Position numbers and translations under genes: made by a program
Shown here: piece after piece, positions 15,490 through 24,548 of the stretch
Layout of the letters: every line of letters starts with the position of its first letter
Position numbering within the stretch: the first letter of the stretch is position 1
The notes under the pieces: model-generated
The model's input: the letters and a program-made list of their open reading frames with translations, nothing else
Told to the model about the DNA's origin: nothing
The model's database searches: none
Source: Pseudomonadota bacterium
GTDB lineage: Bacteria; Pseudomonadota; Gammaproteobacteria; Burkholderiales; Burkholderiaceae_C
DNA length: 64,000 nucleotides
Assembly (NCBI GenBank): GCA_020161065.1
Contig: JAIUPH010000028.1
Span: forward strand, 186,001-250,000
Direction of reading: 5' to 3'

Positions 15490-17576
15490 GTTCTCCACCG
15501 CCGCTGTCCGCAGACGCCCAGGCCTTGCTGGCGCCCTGGCCCCTGCACGGCCTGCCGCACCTGGGCGGCCTGCCGCCGTATGCGCACGCGACGCCGGCGG
15601 CGCTGGAGCAGGCACTGCCGGTGGCCATCGAGGCCAAGCGCCGCGCCGTGCGCGCCATCGCCGACGACGCTTCAGCGCCCAGCTTCGAGAACACCGTGGC
15701 GGCGCTGGAGGACTGCGGGCGCGAGCTGCGCCAGTTGCACGCGCTGACCATGGCCGTCGCGTCCACCGCCAGCACGGGCGAGATGCCGCAGGTCGCGCAG
15801 CGCCTGGCGCCGCTGGTGCCGGCGCTGGAGATGGCGATCGCGCACGACGCGGCGCTGTTCGCGCGCATCGACGCCGTCTGGCACGCCCGCCATGTATCGG
15901 GGCTGGACGCCGAGCAGATCCGCCTGGTCGAGGTGCTGCGCGAGCGCATGGTGCATGCCGGCGCCGCGCTGGCGCCAGAAGCGAAGGCGCGGCTGCAGGC
16001 CATCGATGCGCGCCTGGCTTCGCTGTCGTCGCGCTTCCAGCAGAACCTGATCGCCGAGCAGGCGGCGCAGGTCGTGTGGCTCGAATCGGCAGACGATCTC
16101 GCCGGCCTGCCGCCGGCCCAGCGCGAGAGCGCCGCGGCGGCGGCCAAGGCGCTCGGCCGCGAAGGCGCCTGGGCCATCCCCAACCAGCGGCCCGCGGTGT
16201 GGCCGTTCCTGATCCATTCCACGCGGCGCGACCTGCGTGAACGCGTGTGGCGCCTCTGGAACGACCGCTGCGACCACGAAGGCCCGCACGACAACAAGCC
16301 GGTGATCGCCGAGATGCTGCGCCTGCGCGGCGAGCGCGCGCGCCTGCTCGGCCACGCCAGCCACGCGCATTGGGCGCTGGCGCTGCGCATGGCGCGCACG
16401 CCCGAGACCGCGATGGCCGCGATGCAGCGCACCTGGCGCGCCGTGCTGGCGGCCACGCGGCGCCAGGTCGCCGAGTACCAGGCCGTGGCCGACGCCGAAG
16501 GCGCGGGCATCCGCCTCGCGCCCTGGGACCGCCTGCACTACGCCGAGAAGCTGCGCCGCCAGCGCTTCGGCCTCGACGGCGAACGGCTGCGGCAATACCT
16601 GCCGCTGGAACGCATGCTCGACGCGATGTTCTGGGCCGCCGCTCGCGTGCACGGCCTGTCGTTCCATGAACTGCACGACGCGCCGCGCCTGCACCCGAGC
16701 ATCCGCGTGTTCGAGCTGCGGCGCGGCGGCGAGCCGGTGGGCGTGCTCTATGCCGACCTGTTCCATCGCCCCGGCAAGGCGCACGGCTCGCACCAGCACC
16801 AGATGCGCGGCGCCGAGACCTTCCGCCAACGCGTGCTGCCGATCTCGAACATGGTGTCCGGCCTGCCGCCGCCGGCGCCGGGCGAGCCCGTGCTGCTGCC
16901 GTGGGAGTACGCCAACGTGCTGTTCCACGAGTTCGGCCACTCGCTGCATATGCTGCTCAACGGCGCGCGCTACCCATCGCTGGGCAGCCTGCAGGTGGCC
17001 TGGGACCTGGTCGAGCTGCCGTCGCTGCTGAACGAGTACTGGCTGCGCGACCACGAGTTGCTGGCGCGCTTCGCACGCCACCATGCAACGGGCGAGCCGA
17101 TTTCGCCCGCCTTGATCGAGCAGCTCGAAGCCGGCCTGCGGCACGACCGCATCTTCAGCGTCAACCTCGACTACCTGGGCGGCGCCATCGTCGACATGAA
17201 GCTGCACCTGATGGCCGACGGCAGCGGCCGCGAGATCGACGCCGTGGCCGTGGAGCGCGAAACCCTGGCCGAGCTGGGCATGCCCGAGGCCTGGGACCTG
17301 ATCCTGCGCGTGACGACCAGCTTCCACAGCTTCGTCGGCGGCTACGACGCGGGCCTCTACGCCTACCTGTGGTCCGACCTGATGGCGGCCGATGCCGCCG
17401 AGGCCTTCCTGCAGTCGCCCGGCGGGCTCTACGACGCCGACGTGGCGCAGCGCTGGCGCGAGACGATCCTCAGCCTGGGCCACACCGTCGACGCCGCCGA
17501 TGCGTTCCGGCGCTTCAGAGGCCGCGACCCGGACCCCGCGGCCTTGATGCGGCGATTCGGCCTGGCGATGCCGTGA
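15486..17576 (+). CDS. M3-family oligopeptidase (oligopeptidase A / dipeptidyl carboxypeptidase type)
   Basis: A 696-residue zinc metallopeptidase. The gluzincin motif HEFGH is at residues 481-485, with the third ligand Glu in ELPSLLNEYW about 25 residues later. The long helical N-terminal domain and the C-terminal GGYDAGLYAYLWSDLMAADAAEAF region are typical of PrlC/Dcp. These cytoplasmic enzymes degrade peptides shorter than about 20 residues. It closes the M19-DUF885-hydrolase-M3 run and overlaps the hydrolase gene by 4 bp. OpdA versus Dcp cannot be separated by eye. Confidence 0.94.
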   Translation: MSSPPPLSADAQALLAPWPLHGLPHLGGLPPYAHATPAALEQALPVAIEAKRRAVRAIADDASAPSFENTVAALEDCGRELRQLHALTMAVASTASTGEMPQVAQRLAPLVPALEMAIAHDAALFARIDAVWHARHVSGLDAEQIRLVEVLRERMVHAGAALAPEAKARLQAIDARLASLSSRFQQNLIAEQAAQVVWLESADDLAGLPPAQRESAAAAAKALGREGAWAIPNQRPAVWPFLIHSTRRDLRERVWRLWNDRCDHEGPHDNKPVIAEMLRLRGERARLLGHASHAHWALALRMARTPETAMAAMQRTWRAVLAATRRQVAEYQAVADAEGAGIRLAPWDRLHYAEKLRRQRFGLDGERLRQYLPLERMLDAMFWAAARVHGLSFHELHDAPRLHPSIRVFELRRGGEPVGVLYADLFHRPGKAHGSHQHQMRGAETFRQRVLPISNMVSGLPPPAPGEPVLLPWEYANVLFHEFGHSLHMLLNGARYPSLGSLQVAWDLVELPSLLNEYWLRDHELLARFARHHATGEPISPALIEQLEAGLRHDRIFSVNLDYLGGAIVDMKLHLMADGSGREIDAVAVERETLAELGMPEAWDLILRVTTSFHSFVGGYDAGLYAYLWSDLMAADAAEAFLQSPGGLYDADVAQRWRETILSLGHTVDAADAFRRFRGRDPDPAALMRRFGLAMP

Positions 17577-17649
17577 GCAAAGGGGCCTGATCGAACGCGG
17601 TTCGGCCCGAACGCTGCAGGCGCACCGCCAGCGCCTCCGCCAGCCAGCG

Positions 17650-17678
17650 TTCCATGCACAAGCCAAGGCGCCTACAGT
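17650..17678 (+). promoter_or_regulatory. possible promoter of the patatin gene
   Basis: A -10-like TACAGT (17673-17678) lies 17 bp after a weak TTCCAT -35 match (17650-17655). The context GCCTACAGTGG is the same as at the promoter near 27466. A strong Shine-Dalgarno AGGGGAGG (17695-17702) precedes the ATG at 17709. Confidence 0.45.
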
Positions 17679-17708
17679 GGCCCACGGGGACACCAGGGGA
17701 GGCTTCCG

Positions 17709-20069
17709 ATGGCTGCACCAACCTCATCGGCGCGCGCGGTGCTGGCCGCTGTCGCCGCACGCGCGCTGGGCACCCTGTGCTGGCTGGCGGGCACGTTGAT
17801 CGCCGCTCCCGGCATGGCGCAAACATCGGCGCAGACGATCCCGCCCACCGCGCTGCCCGCCTCCACCGTCACTGCAACCCCCGCCGCCGACGGCGTCGTG
17901 GTCGTGCTGTCCGGCGGCGGGGCGCGCGGCTTTGCGCACCTGGCGGTGCTGCGCCAGTTGGAGCGCGACCGCGTGCCGGTGCTGCGCATCGTCGGCACCA
18001 GCATGGGCGCGGTGATCGGCGGGCTGTATGCCAGCGGCCTGGGCCTCGGCGAGATCGAGACCGCCATCGGCGCGCTCGACCCCACGCGCGTCGCGCTGGA
18101 CCAGCTCGACCGCTCGGAACTGCCGCCCTCGGTGCGTGCCTACCAGCAGCAGTACCCGATCAACTTCGAGTTCGGCCTGCGCGACGGCGCGCTCGATTTC
18201 AGCCGCGGCGCCAGCGACGGCCAGCGCTTCATGGCGCTGCTGCAGCGGCTGCTGGCGCACGTGCCGGGCGAGGTCGATTTCAACCGGCTGAAGATCCCGT
18301 TCCGCGCCGTCGCCACGCGCTACCGCGACGGCAACGCCAAGGTCTTCGACCACGGCTCGCTGGCGCTGGCCATCCGCGCCAGCATGGCCGCGCCGGGCGT
18401 GTTCGCGCCGGTGGAGATCGACGGCGAGACCTATGTCGACGGCGGCCTGGTCGCCAACCTGCCGGTGGAAGTGGCGCTCGACGAAGGCGCGCCGCTGGTG
18501 CTGGCCTCGGCGCTCAGCGCCGACGAGGTGGCGCCGGAGGCGCCTTCGGGCAACGCGCTGGTGATCGCCAACCACATGATCAGCATCCTGATCCGCCAGA
18601 ACGAAAGCCGCAACCTGAAGCTGCTGCGGCCGCAGGACGTGCTGGTCCGCGCCGACCTGCGCGGCGTGGGCTTTGCCGATTTCAACCGCGCCGCCGAGAT
18701 CGAGCAGATGGGCGCGCGCGCCGTCGCGCAGGCCGCGCCGCAGTGGCAGCGCATGCGCGCGGCGCTGAGTGCCAGCGCCGCCGCGGCGCGCGCGCCGACG
18801 CCCAAGCTTGCCGCCGACCAGCGCGACGTGGTGATCGCGCGCATCGACGTCGATGGCCAACGCGACCTGCCGCCGCGCTTCGTGCAGGCGCGGCTGCAGG
18901 CGCTGGTCGGCCAGGCCTTCGACACCACGGCCGTGGCCGCGCAGATCGACTGGCTCTACACCAGCGGCTATTTCGAGCAGGTGAGCTACCGCCTCGAACA
19001 ACTGCGCGACGAGCACTACGCGCTGGTCGTGCGCGTCGTCGAGAAGCCGTATTCACCGCACTTCTTCAAGGCCGGCTTCGGCCTGTCGATCGAGCTGGGC
19101 GGCATCAACCAGTTCTCCATCGGCCTCGGCTACCGCCGGCCCTGGCTCAGCGAAAGCGGGCTGGAACTGGCGCTGGACGCGCGCATCGGCACCAGCGCCG
19201 AGCTGGGCTTGCGGCTGCGCCAGCCGCTGGCGCCGCAGTGGTGGCTGGAAAGCGGCCTGCGCAGCAGCTACGGCACGATTCCGGTGTACCTGCCCGACTT
19301 CGAAGGCGAAGGCCGCGTCACCAACCAGCACTTCGCCTACGTGCACGACCAGCGCGCCGAGTGGAGCCTGCTGATGGGCTACGAGCTGGGTCAACACGCC
19401 GTGGTCAAGGCCGGCGTGCTGGTGGCCGACCAGCGCTTCAACGTCAGCATTTCGCAAACCCTCAGGCTGGCCGACGGCAGCGGCTTCGAGCTGCCGAGCA
19501 CGCGCTACCGCTACGGTGCGCTGAGCCTGCAGTTCACCGCCGACCGGCTCGATTCGGTGAGCTTCCCCACGCGCGGCTACTACGTCAACGCCAGCGTCGA
19601 GCGCGGCCTGAGCGGCGAGCGCTACGACCGCCTGCGCCTGGGCGCGCAATGGGCGCAGGCCTGGCAAGCGCATGTGTTGACGGCCGGCTTCAACGTCGGG
19701 CGCGACACCACGCCGAGCCATTGCGAGCGCAACTGCGAAGTGCCGACCAACCTGTTCCTCGGCGGCTTCCAGTTCATGGGCGCCTACCGCATGGGGCAGT
19801 TGAGCGGCGACCGCCTGGCGCACGGCTACCTCACCTACATGTACCGCCTGTCGCCCGGCGGGCTGCTGCGCCAGCCGGTGTACCTGGGCCTGGTGGCCGA
19901 GCGCGGCGACGCCTGGTTCGCGCTGTTCGGCGGCGCGCAGCCGAAGAACAGCGTCACGCTGTTCGGCGCGGTCGACAGCCGCATCGGCGATCTCTACCTC
20001 GGCGCCGCGCGCGGCTCGCAAGGCGCCTACAACGCCTTCCTGCAACTGGGGCGCCGCTTCTCGTTCTAG
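17709..20069 (+). CDS. patatin-like phospholipase with outer-membrane barrel (type Vd secretion, PlpD-like)
   Basis: 786 residues. A signal peptide (to about GMAQTSA, residue 40) is followed by a patatin domain: oxyanion loop GGGARG at 69-74, nucleophile S98 in GTSMG, catalytic Asp D244 in VDGG. Around residues 375-455 there is one POTRA-like domain (IARIDVDGQRDLPPRFVQARLQ region), then a 16-strand-type Bac_surface_Ag barrel ending in the C-terminal Phe expected by BAM (RRFSF). This is the architecture of PlpD, a lipolytic type Vd autotransporter. It has its own promoter-like region, so it may be independent of the upstream peptidases. Confidence 0.92.
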   Translation: MAAPTSSARAVLAAVAARALGTLCWLAGTLIAAPGMAQTSAQTIPPTALPASTVTATPAADGVVVVLSGGGARGFAHLAVLRQLERDRVPVLRIVGTSMGAVIGGLYASGLGLGEIETAIGALDPTRVALDQLDRSELPPSVRAYQQQYPINFEFGLRDGALDFSRGASDGQRFMALLQRLLAHVPGEVDFNRLKIPFRAVATRYRDGNAKVFDHGSLALAIRASMAAPGVFAPVEIDGETYVDGGLVANLPVEVALDEGAPLVLASALSADEVAPEAPSGNALVIANHMISILIRQNESRNLKLLRPQDVLVRADLRGVGFADFNRAAEIEQMGARAVAQAAPQWQRMRAALSASAAAARAPTPKLAADQRDVVIARIDVDGQRDLPPRFVQARLQALVGQAFDTTAVAAQIDWLYTSGYFEQVSYRLEQLRDEHYALVVRVVEKPYSPHFFKAGFGLSIELGGINQFSIGLGYRRPWLSESGLELALDARIGTSAELGLRLRQPLAPQWWLESGLRSSYGTIPVYLPDFEGEGRVTNQHFAYVHDQRAEWSLLMGYELGQHAVVKAGVLVADQRFNVSISQTLRLADGSGFELPSTRYRYGALSLQFTADRLDSVSFPTRGYYVNASVERGLSGERYDRLRLGAQWAQAWQAHVLTAGFNVGRDTTPSHCERNCEVPTNLFLGGFQFMGAYRMGQLSGDRLAHGYLTYMYRLSPGGLLRQPVYLGLVAERGDAWFALFGGAQPKNSVTLFGAVDSRIGDLYLGAARGSQGAYNAFLQLGRRFSF

Positions 20070-20076
20070 ATGGAGC

Positions 20077-20781
20077 TCAGGCCGGGTCGGCCGACGCCAC
20101 GGCGGCGCGCGCCGTGGCGCGCGAGATCAGCGAATCGTCGGCGACGGCCAGCCGTTCCAGCGGCGCGCGGGCGGTGGCCTCGGCCTGCTTGGGCGACAGG
20201 CCCAGCGCCACCAGCAGCGCTGCGGCTACCTGCTCGGGGTAGTCCGCCGGCGCCTCGCCGGTGGCCAGCCTGGCGATGGCCGCCAGCGCGAAGCCGCCGA
20301 TCAGGTCGATCGCCAGCTCGATGGGCAGGGCGCGGAAGCGGCCCGACTGCACGCCGGCTTCCAGGTGCGCCGGCACGTACTCGTACATCAGGTTGTTGGG
20401 GCTGGCGAGATGGAACGCCGCGCCGACGATGAAGCGCGCGAACAGCGGGAACTGCCGCGCCCGGTGCAGGTACAGGCGCAGGCCGATCGCCAGCCGCAGC
20501 GCCGGGTCTTGATGGCGGTGCACCACCGCTTCGATGTTGTCGATGAGCTCGTTGCTCAACTCCTCGGCCACCGCGATCAGCAGCTCTTCGTTGGTGCGGA
20601 AGTAGTTGTAGAAGGTCCCTTGCGAGACCTCGGCGGTGGCAATCACCTCCTGGATGACGCTGGCGCCGACGCCGCGCTCGGCGAACACCGCCAGCGCGCA
20701 TTCCACCAGTCGCGCACGCATGCGCTCGCGCCGCTCGGCGCCGACTCGGCTGCGGTGGTCAGGACTGGGTTTCGATGGCAT
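20077..20781 (-). CDS. TetR/AcrR-family transcriptional regulator
   Basis: 234 residues. The N-terminal TetR HTH is clear at about residues 20-65 (CALAVFAERGVGASVIQEVIATAEVSQ then GTFYNYFRTNEEL). The C-terminal ligand domain is of the class with 'YLHRARQFPLFARFIVG'. It is divergent from the meta-cleavage operon and separated from it by a dyad-rich, locally AT-rich region, so it most likely represses that operon and itself. It converges on the patatin gene with a 7-bp gap. Confidence 0.92.
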   Translation of the reverse strand: MPSKPSPDHRSRVGAERRERMRARLVECALAVFAERGVGASVIQEVIATAEVSQGTFYNYFRTNEELLIAVAEELSNELIDNIEAVVHRHQDPALRLAIGLRLYLHRARQFPLFARFIVGAAFHLASPNNLMYEYVPAHLEAGVQSGRFRALPIELAIDLIGGFALAAIARLATGEAPADYPEQVAAALLVALGLSPKQAEATARAPLERLAVADDSLISRATARAAVASADPA

Positions 20782-20810
20782 GCAAGGGCTTCGGCAAGGC
20801 GGGCGGAAGG

Positions 20811-20902
20811 CGCGGCGCCATTTTGGCGCCGCGACGGGGCAACGACCCGCGGCGCCATTCTAGGTGAAAACGAGTGTATTGTCATTTTGAGTTATTTGTC
20901 AT
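20811..20902. promoter_or_regulatory. divergent operator region between TetR gene and meta-cleavage operon
   Basis: A perfect 9-bp dyad CGCGGCGCC-ATTTT-GGCGCCGCG (20811-20833) lies 30 bp upstream of the tetR start, and its left part GCGGCGCCATT recurs at 20849-20859. Further right, the only strongly AT-rich patch of the area holds two direct repeats of TTGTCAT (20879-20885 and 20896-20902, period 17) just before the hydrolase gene. These are candidate TetR operator and promoter elements. Confidence 0.55.
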
Positions 20903-20941
20903 GATGAAGCCATCGTGCAGCCAGCGACCGCCATCACCGCC

Positions 20942-21847
20942 ATGTCCGCCATGTCCGACCCAGCCACCCTCCCCGCCGAACCCATCGCCAGCGCCACCCC
21001 CCCGGTGCAGTCGCACACCGTGCGGCTGGGCAGCAAGGACATCCACTACGCCGAAACCGGCCGCGGCGCGCCGGTGCTGCTGCTGCACGGCGGCGGGCCG
21101 GGCGCCTCGGGCCTGCCGAACTACGCGCGCAACGTCGCCGCGCTGGCGCGGCAGTTCCGCGTCATCGTGCCGGACCTGCCCGGCTACGGCCGCTCGACCA
21201 AGGGCCTGAGCCGCAGCGACCCCTTCGGCGACTGCGCGGCGTCGATGCTGGCGCTGCTGGATCACCTGAAGCTGCGGCGCGTGGTCGTCGTCGGCAATTC
21301 GCTCGGCGGCGCCTGCGCGCTGCGCATGGCGCTGGACCAGACGCCGCGCATCGCCGGCCTGGTGCTGATGGGGCCCGGCGGCATCGACACCACGCGCAGC
21401 CTGCCCACCAAGGGCCTCAAGCAACTGCTCGACTACTACAGCGGCGAAGGCCCGACGCGCGACAAGCTGCGCACTTTCATCCGCGAGTCGCTGGTCTACG
21501 ACGGCAGCCAGATCCCGGACAGCCTGATCGACGCGCGCTTCCAGGCCAGCATCGACCCCGCCGTGGTCGCCCAGCCGCCGCTGGTGCGCCCCAAGGGCCT
21601 GCCGACGTTCCGCCTGGTCGACTTCACGCGCGACTCGCGGCTGGCCGAGCTGCGCACGCCCACGCTGGTGTTGTGGGGCACCGAGGACAAGGTCAACCGC
21701 GCCAGCGGCGCGCACTCGCTGCAGCGGCGCATGTCGCACTGCGACGCCTACCTCTTCAGCCGCACCGGCCACTGGGTGCAGTGGGAACGGGCCGACGAGT
21801 TCAACGCCGCCGTCATCGCCTTCGCGCAACAACATCTGAAAGCTTGA
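20942..21847 (+). CDS. alpha/beta hydrolase, meta-cleavage product (C-C bond) hydrolase type
   Basis: 301 residues from ATG 20942 (MSAMSDPATL); GTG 20915 and ATG 20951 are alternatives. It resembles BphD/MhpC/HsaD: HGGGPGASG oxyanion motif, nucleophile GNSLGG with S120, Asp in LWGTEDKVN, and His in RTGHWVQWE near the C terminus. Such enzymes hydrolyse 2-hydroxy-6-oxo-dienoates after extradiol ring cleavage. The neighbours support this: a flavin hydroxylase and an extradiol dioxygenase follow in one operon. A 2-bp gap separates it from the monooxygenase start. Confidence 0.9.
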   Translation: MSAMSDPATLPAEPIASATPPVQSHTVRLGSKDIHYAETGRGAPVLLLHGGGPGASGLPNYARNVAALARQFRVIVPDLPGYGRSTKGLSRSDPFGDCAASMLALLDHLKLRRVVVVGNSLGGACALRMALDQTPRIAGLVLMGPGGIDTTRSLPTKGLKQLLDYYSGEGPTRDKLRTFIRESLVYDGSQIPDSLIDARFQASIDPAVVAQPPLVRPKGLPTFRLVDFTRDSRLAELRTPTLVLWGTEDKVNRASGAHSLQRRMSHCDAYLFSRTGHWVQWERADEFNAAVIAFAQQHLKA

Positions 21848-21849
21848 AC

Positions 21850-23559
21850 ATGGATGCCGATCTCATCATCGCCGGTGCCGGGCCCGTGGGCATGTGCGCC
21901 GCCATCGAAGCCGCGCGCCGCGGCGTTCGCGTGCTCGTGGTCGAAGCCGGCGCGGCCGACCGTCCGGCCGACGCCAAGTGCAACACCGTCGCCTCGCGCA
22001 CGCTGGAGACGCTGCGCCGCTTCGGCATCGCCGAGGACGTGCGCAACGCCGGACTGCCCGATGACTATCCCACCGACGTGATCTATGCGTCGAGCATCGC
22101 CGGCCCGGAGTTCACGCGCATCGGCCTGCCGTCGCGCGCCGAGCGCCGTGCCGAGCGCTTTCCCAAGGCCTTCCCAGATGCCGCCTGGCGCACGCCCGAG
22201 CCCTTCGTGCGCGTCAGCCAGATCTACCTGAACCCGATCCTCGCGCGCCGCATGCGCGCCACGCCCGGCATCGAGGTTCGCTACGACACCGAGGTGCTCG
22301 GCTACACGCAGGACGCGGACAGCGTGAGCGTTGCCGTCCGCGCGCACGACGGCAGCGAACGCACGCTGACGTCGCGCTACCTCATCGGCGCCGATGGCGG
22401 CCGCAGCGTCATCCGCCACGCGATGGGCGTGCGCCTGCAAGGCGATGCCGAACTCGCCCGCATGCGCTCCACCCTGGTCCGCGCGCCGGGCTTGAAGGCC
22501 CTGTTCGCCGATCGGCGCCCGGCCTGGATGAGCTGGGTCGTGAACCACCAGGTGCGCGGCGTCGTGGTGGCCATCGACGGCGGCGACACCTGGCTGCTGC
22601 ACCGCCAGTTGCCCGAAGGCACCACCGACTACGAGGCGCTCGACCTGCACGGCTCGATCCGCGACCTGCTGGGCGTCGACGCCGGCTTCGCCTACGAGGT
22701 GCTGCATCACGAGGACTGGATCGGCCGGCGCTTGGTCGCCAGCCGCTTCCGCGACGGCCGCGTCTTCCTCGCCGGCGACGCCGCGCACCTGTGGGTGCCT
22801 TTCGCCGGCTACGGCATGAACGCCGGCATCGCCGACGGCGTGAGCATCGCCTGGCTGATCGCCAACGTGCTCGAAGGCTGGGCCGGCCCCGCGATGCTCG
22901 ACGCCTACGAGGCCGAACGCCAGCCGATCACCGAGCAGGTCTCGCGGCTGGCGATGCAAAGCATGCTCGACACGATCGACACGATGGGCAAGGGGGCGGT
23001 GCCCGCGGCGCTGGGCTCGCGCTACAACCCGGCCGGCATCGCGCTGCGCAAGGTCATGGGCACGAAACTGCACAAGCTCAACGTGCCGCAGTTCGCGCCC
23101 GAAGGCTTGAACTTCGGCTACTACTACGAAGGCTCGCCCGTCATCGCCTTCGACGGCGAGCCGGCGCCCGCGTACACGATGGGCCATGCGGTGCCGTCGA
23201 CCGTGCCCGGCTGTCGCATGCCGCACTTCTGGCTCGGGCCCGGCGACTCGGTGTACGACCACCTCGGCCCGGTCTACACGCTGCTGCGCTTCGACCCGTC
23301 GGTCGCGGTCGACGCGCTGCTGACGGCGGCGCGCGACGCCCGCATGCCGCTCGAAGTTCTGGACGTGCCGGCGCGCAGCGACGACCCGGCGTTCCGCCAC
23401 GCGCTGCTGATCGTGCGCCAGGACCAGCACGTCGCCTGGCGCGGCCAGCGCGTGCCGGCGTCGGCAGCCGAGGTGGCGGCGCTCGTCGACAAGCTGTGCG
23501 GCCGCGTCCCCGTAGCCGAGTCCAGCACCACGACGACGACACAAGCGGCCGCGGCATGA
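21850..23559 (+). CDS. FAD-dependent aromatic hydroxylase (MhpA/PHBH family)
   Basis: 569 residues from ATG 21850 (MDADLIIAGAGPVG); an upstream in-frame extension lies inside the hydrolase gene. Group A flavin monooxygenase: GxGxxG GAGPVG at 8-13, the DG motif (GADGGRSVIR), and the GD motif (RVFLAGDAAHLWVPFAGYGMNAG). A C-terminal thioredoxin-like region is suggested by the length. It would hydroxylate a phenolic ring to a catechol using NAD(P)H and O2, supplying the extradiol dioxygenase encoded next. It overlaps that gene by 4 bp (ATGA). Confidence 0.92.
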   Translation: MDADLIIAGAGPVGMCAAIEAARRGVRVLVVEAGAADRPADAKCNTVASRTLETLRRFGIAEDVRNAGLPDDYPTDVIYASSIAGPEFTRIGLPSRAERRAERFPKAFPDAAWRTPEPFVRVSQIYLNPILARRMRATPGIEVRYDTEVLGYTQDADSVSVAVRAHDGSERTLTSRYLIGADGGRSVIRHAMGVRLQGDAELARMRSTLVRAPGLKALFADRRPAWMSWVVNHQVRGVVVAIDGGDTWLLHRQLPEGTTDYEALDLHGSIRDLLGVDAGFAYEVLHHEDWIGRRLVASRFRDGRVFLAGDAAHLWVPFAGYGMNAGIADGVSIAWLIANVLEGWAGPAMLDAYEAERQPITEQVSRLAMQSMLDTIDTMGKGAVPAALGSRYNPAGIALRKVMGTKLHKLNVPQFAPEGLNFGYYYEGSPVIAFDGEPAPAYTMGHAVPSTVPGCRMPHFWLGPGDSVYDHLGPVYTLLRFDPSVAVDALLTAARDARMPLEVLDVPARSDDPAFRHALLIVRQDQHVAWRGQRVPASAAEVAALVDKLCGRVPVAESSTTTTTQAAAA

Positions 23560-24548
23560 CGCCCTCCCTCTTCGGCCGCATGCGGCTGGGCTACGTGCTC
23601 GTCGAATCGCAGCGGCTCGACGCGTGGCATCGCTTCGCCGCCGAAGGCCTGCGCCTGCACGTCGAGCCGGCCGGCGACGGCGGCCTGGTGCTGCGCGTCG
23701 ATGACCGTGCGCGCCGCATCGTCGTGCGTCCCGGGCCGGCGGAGGACGTCGTCGCGATCGGCTGGCAGCTCGACGATGCCGCCACGCTCGACCTCGCGCT
23801 GCAGCGCCTGCGCGGGGCGGGCATCGACGTCGAACGCATCGGCGACGCCGACGCCGCGCAGCGCGGCATCGCGGCGGGCTGGCGTTGCCGCGGCCCCAAG
23901 GGCACGCCGATCGAACTGTTCGCGCAAGACCAGGCGCTGCTGACCGATGCGCCGCTGGCCATGCGCGCCAGCGGCTTCCTGACGGGCGCCGGCGGCCTCG
24001 GCCATATGGCGATCACGACGCGCGAACCCGAGGCGATGGAGCGCTTCTGGCGCGAAGCGTTCGACGCGCGCGTCTCCGATCGCATCGAAGACCGGCTGAG
24101 CGGCGTGACGATGGACTTCACGTTCCTGCGCCTGAACGAACGCCACCACTCCGTCGCGATCGCGTGCACGCGGGGCCTGCGGATCAATCCGATGCGCACC
24201 AGCATCCACCACCTGAACCTGCAGGTGGCGTCGTTCGACGACGTGGTGAACGGCTACCGCCAGTGCCGCGCGCTCGGCTACCCGATCGCCAGCGCGATCG
24301 GCCAGCATCCGAACGACAAGGAGCTGTCGTTCTACGTGCAGTCGCCTTCGGACTTCGAAATCGAACTGGGCTGGAACCCGCTCGTCGTCGACGACGCCGC
24401 CGAGCGCACGTGGACGCCCGGCGCGTATCGCGGCATCAGCCTGTGGGGCCACTTCCCCGAGAACCAGACGCTGGGCCTGAAGGCCGGACAGTTCGCGCGC
24501 GGCCTGTTGTCGCTGACCCGGCGCGAAGCCCGCGCGGGTGGCCGGTGA
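23556..24548 (+). CDS. type I extradiol dioxygenase (VOC superfamily)
   Basis: 330 residues in two tandem VOC modules. Predicted Fe(II) ligands are H150 (GGLGHMAITT), H218 or H219 (IHHLNLQV) and E270 (FEIELGWNP), all in the C-terminal module as in BphC and HsaC. The N-terminal module lacks metal ligands, as expected. The start overlaps the upstream monooxygenase stop, and the stop overlaps the next ATG by one base, so the operon is tightly coupled. The enzyme should open a catechol-type ring meta to the hydroxyls; the exact catechol is unknown. Confidence 0.92.
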   Translation: MTPSLFGRMRLGYVLVESQRLDAWHRFAAEGLRLHVEPAGDGGLVLRVDDRARRIVVRPGPAEDVVAIGWQLDDAATLDLALQRLRGAGIDVERIGDADAAQRGIAAGWRCRGPKGTPIELFAQDQALLTDAPLAMRASGFLTGAGGLGHMAITTREPEAMERFWREAFDARVSDRIEDRLSGVTMDFTFLRLNERHHSVAIACTRGLRINPMRTSIHHLNLQVASFDDVVNGYRQCRALGYPIASAIGQHPNDKELSFYVQSPSDFEIELGWNPLVVDDAAERTWTPGAYRGISLWGHFPENQTLGLKAGQFARGLLSLTRREARAGGR

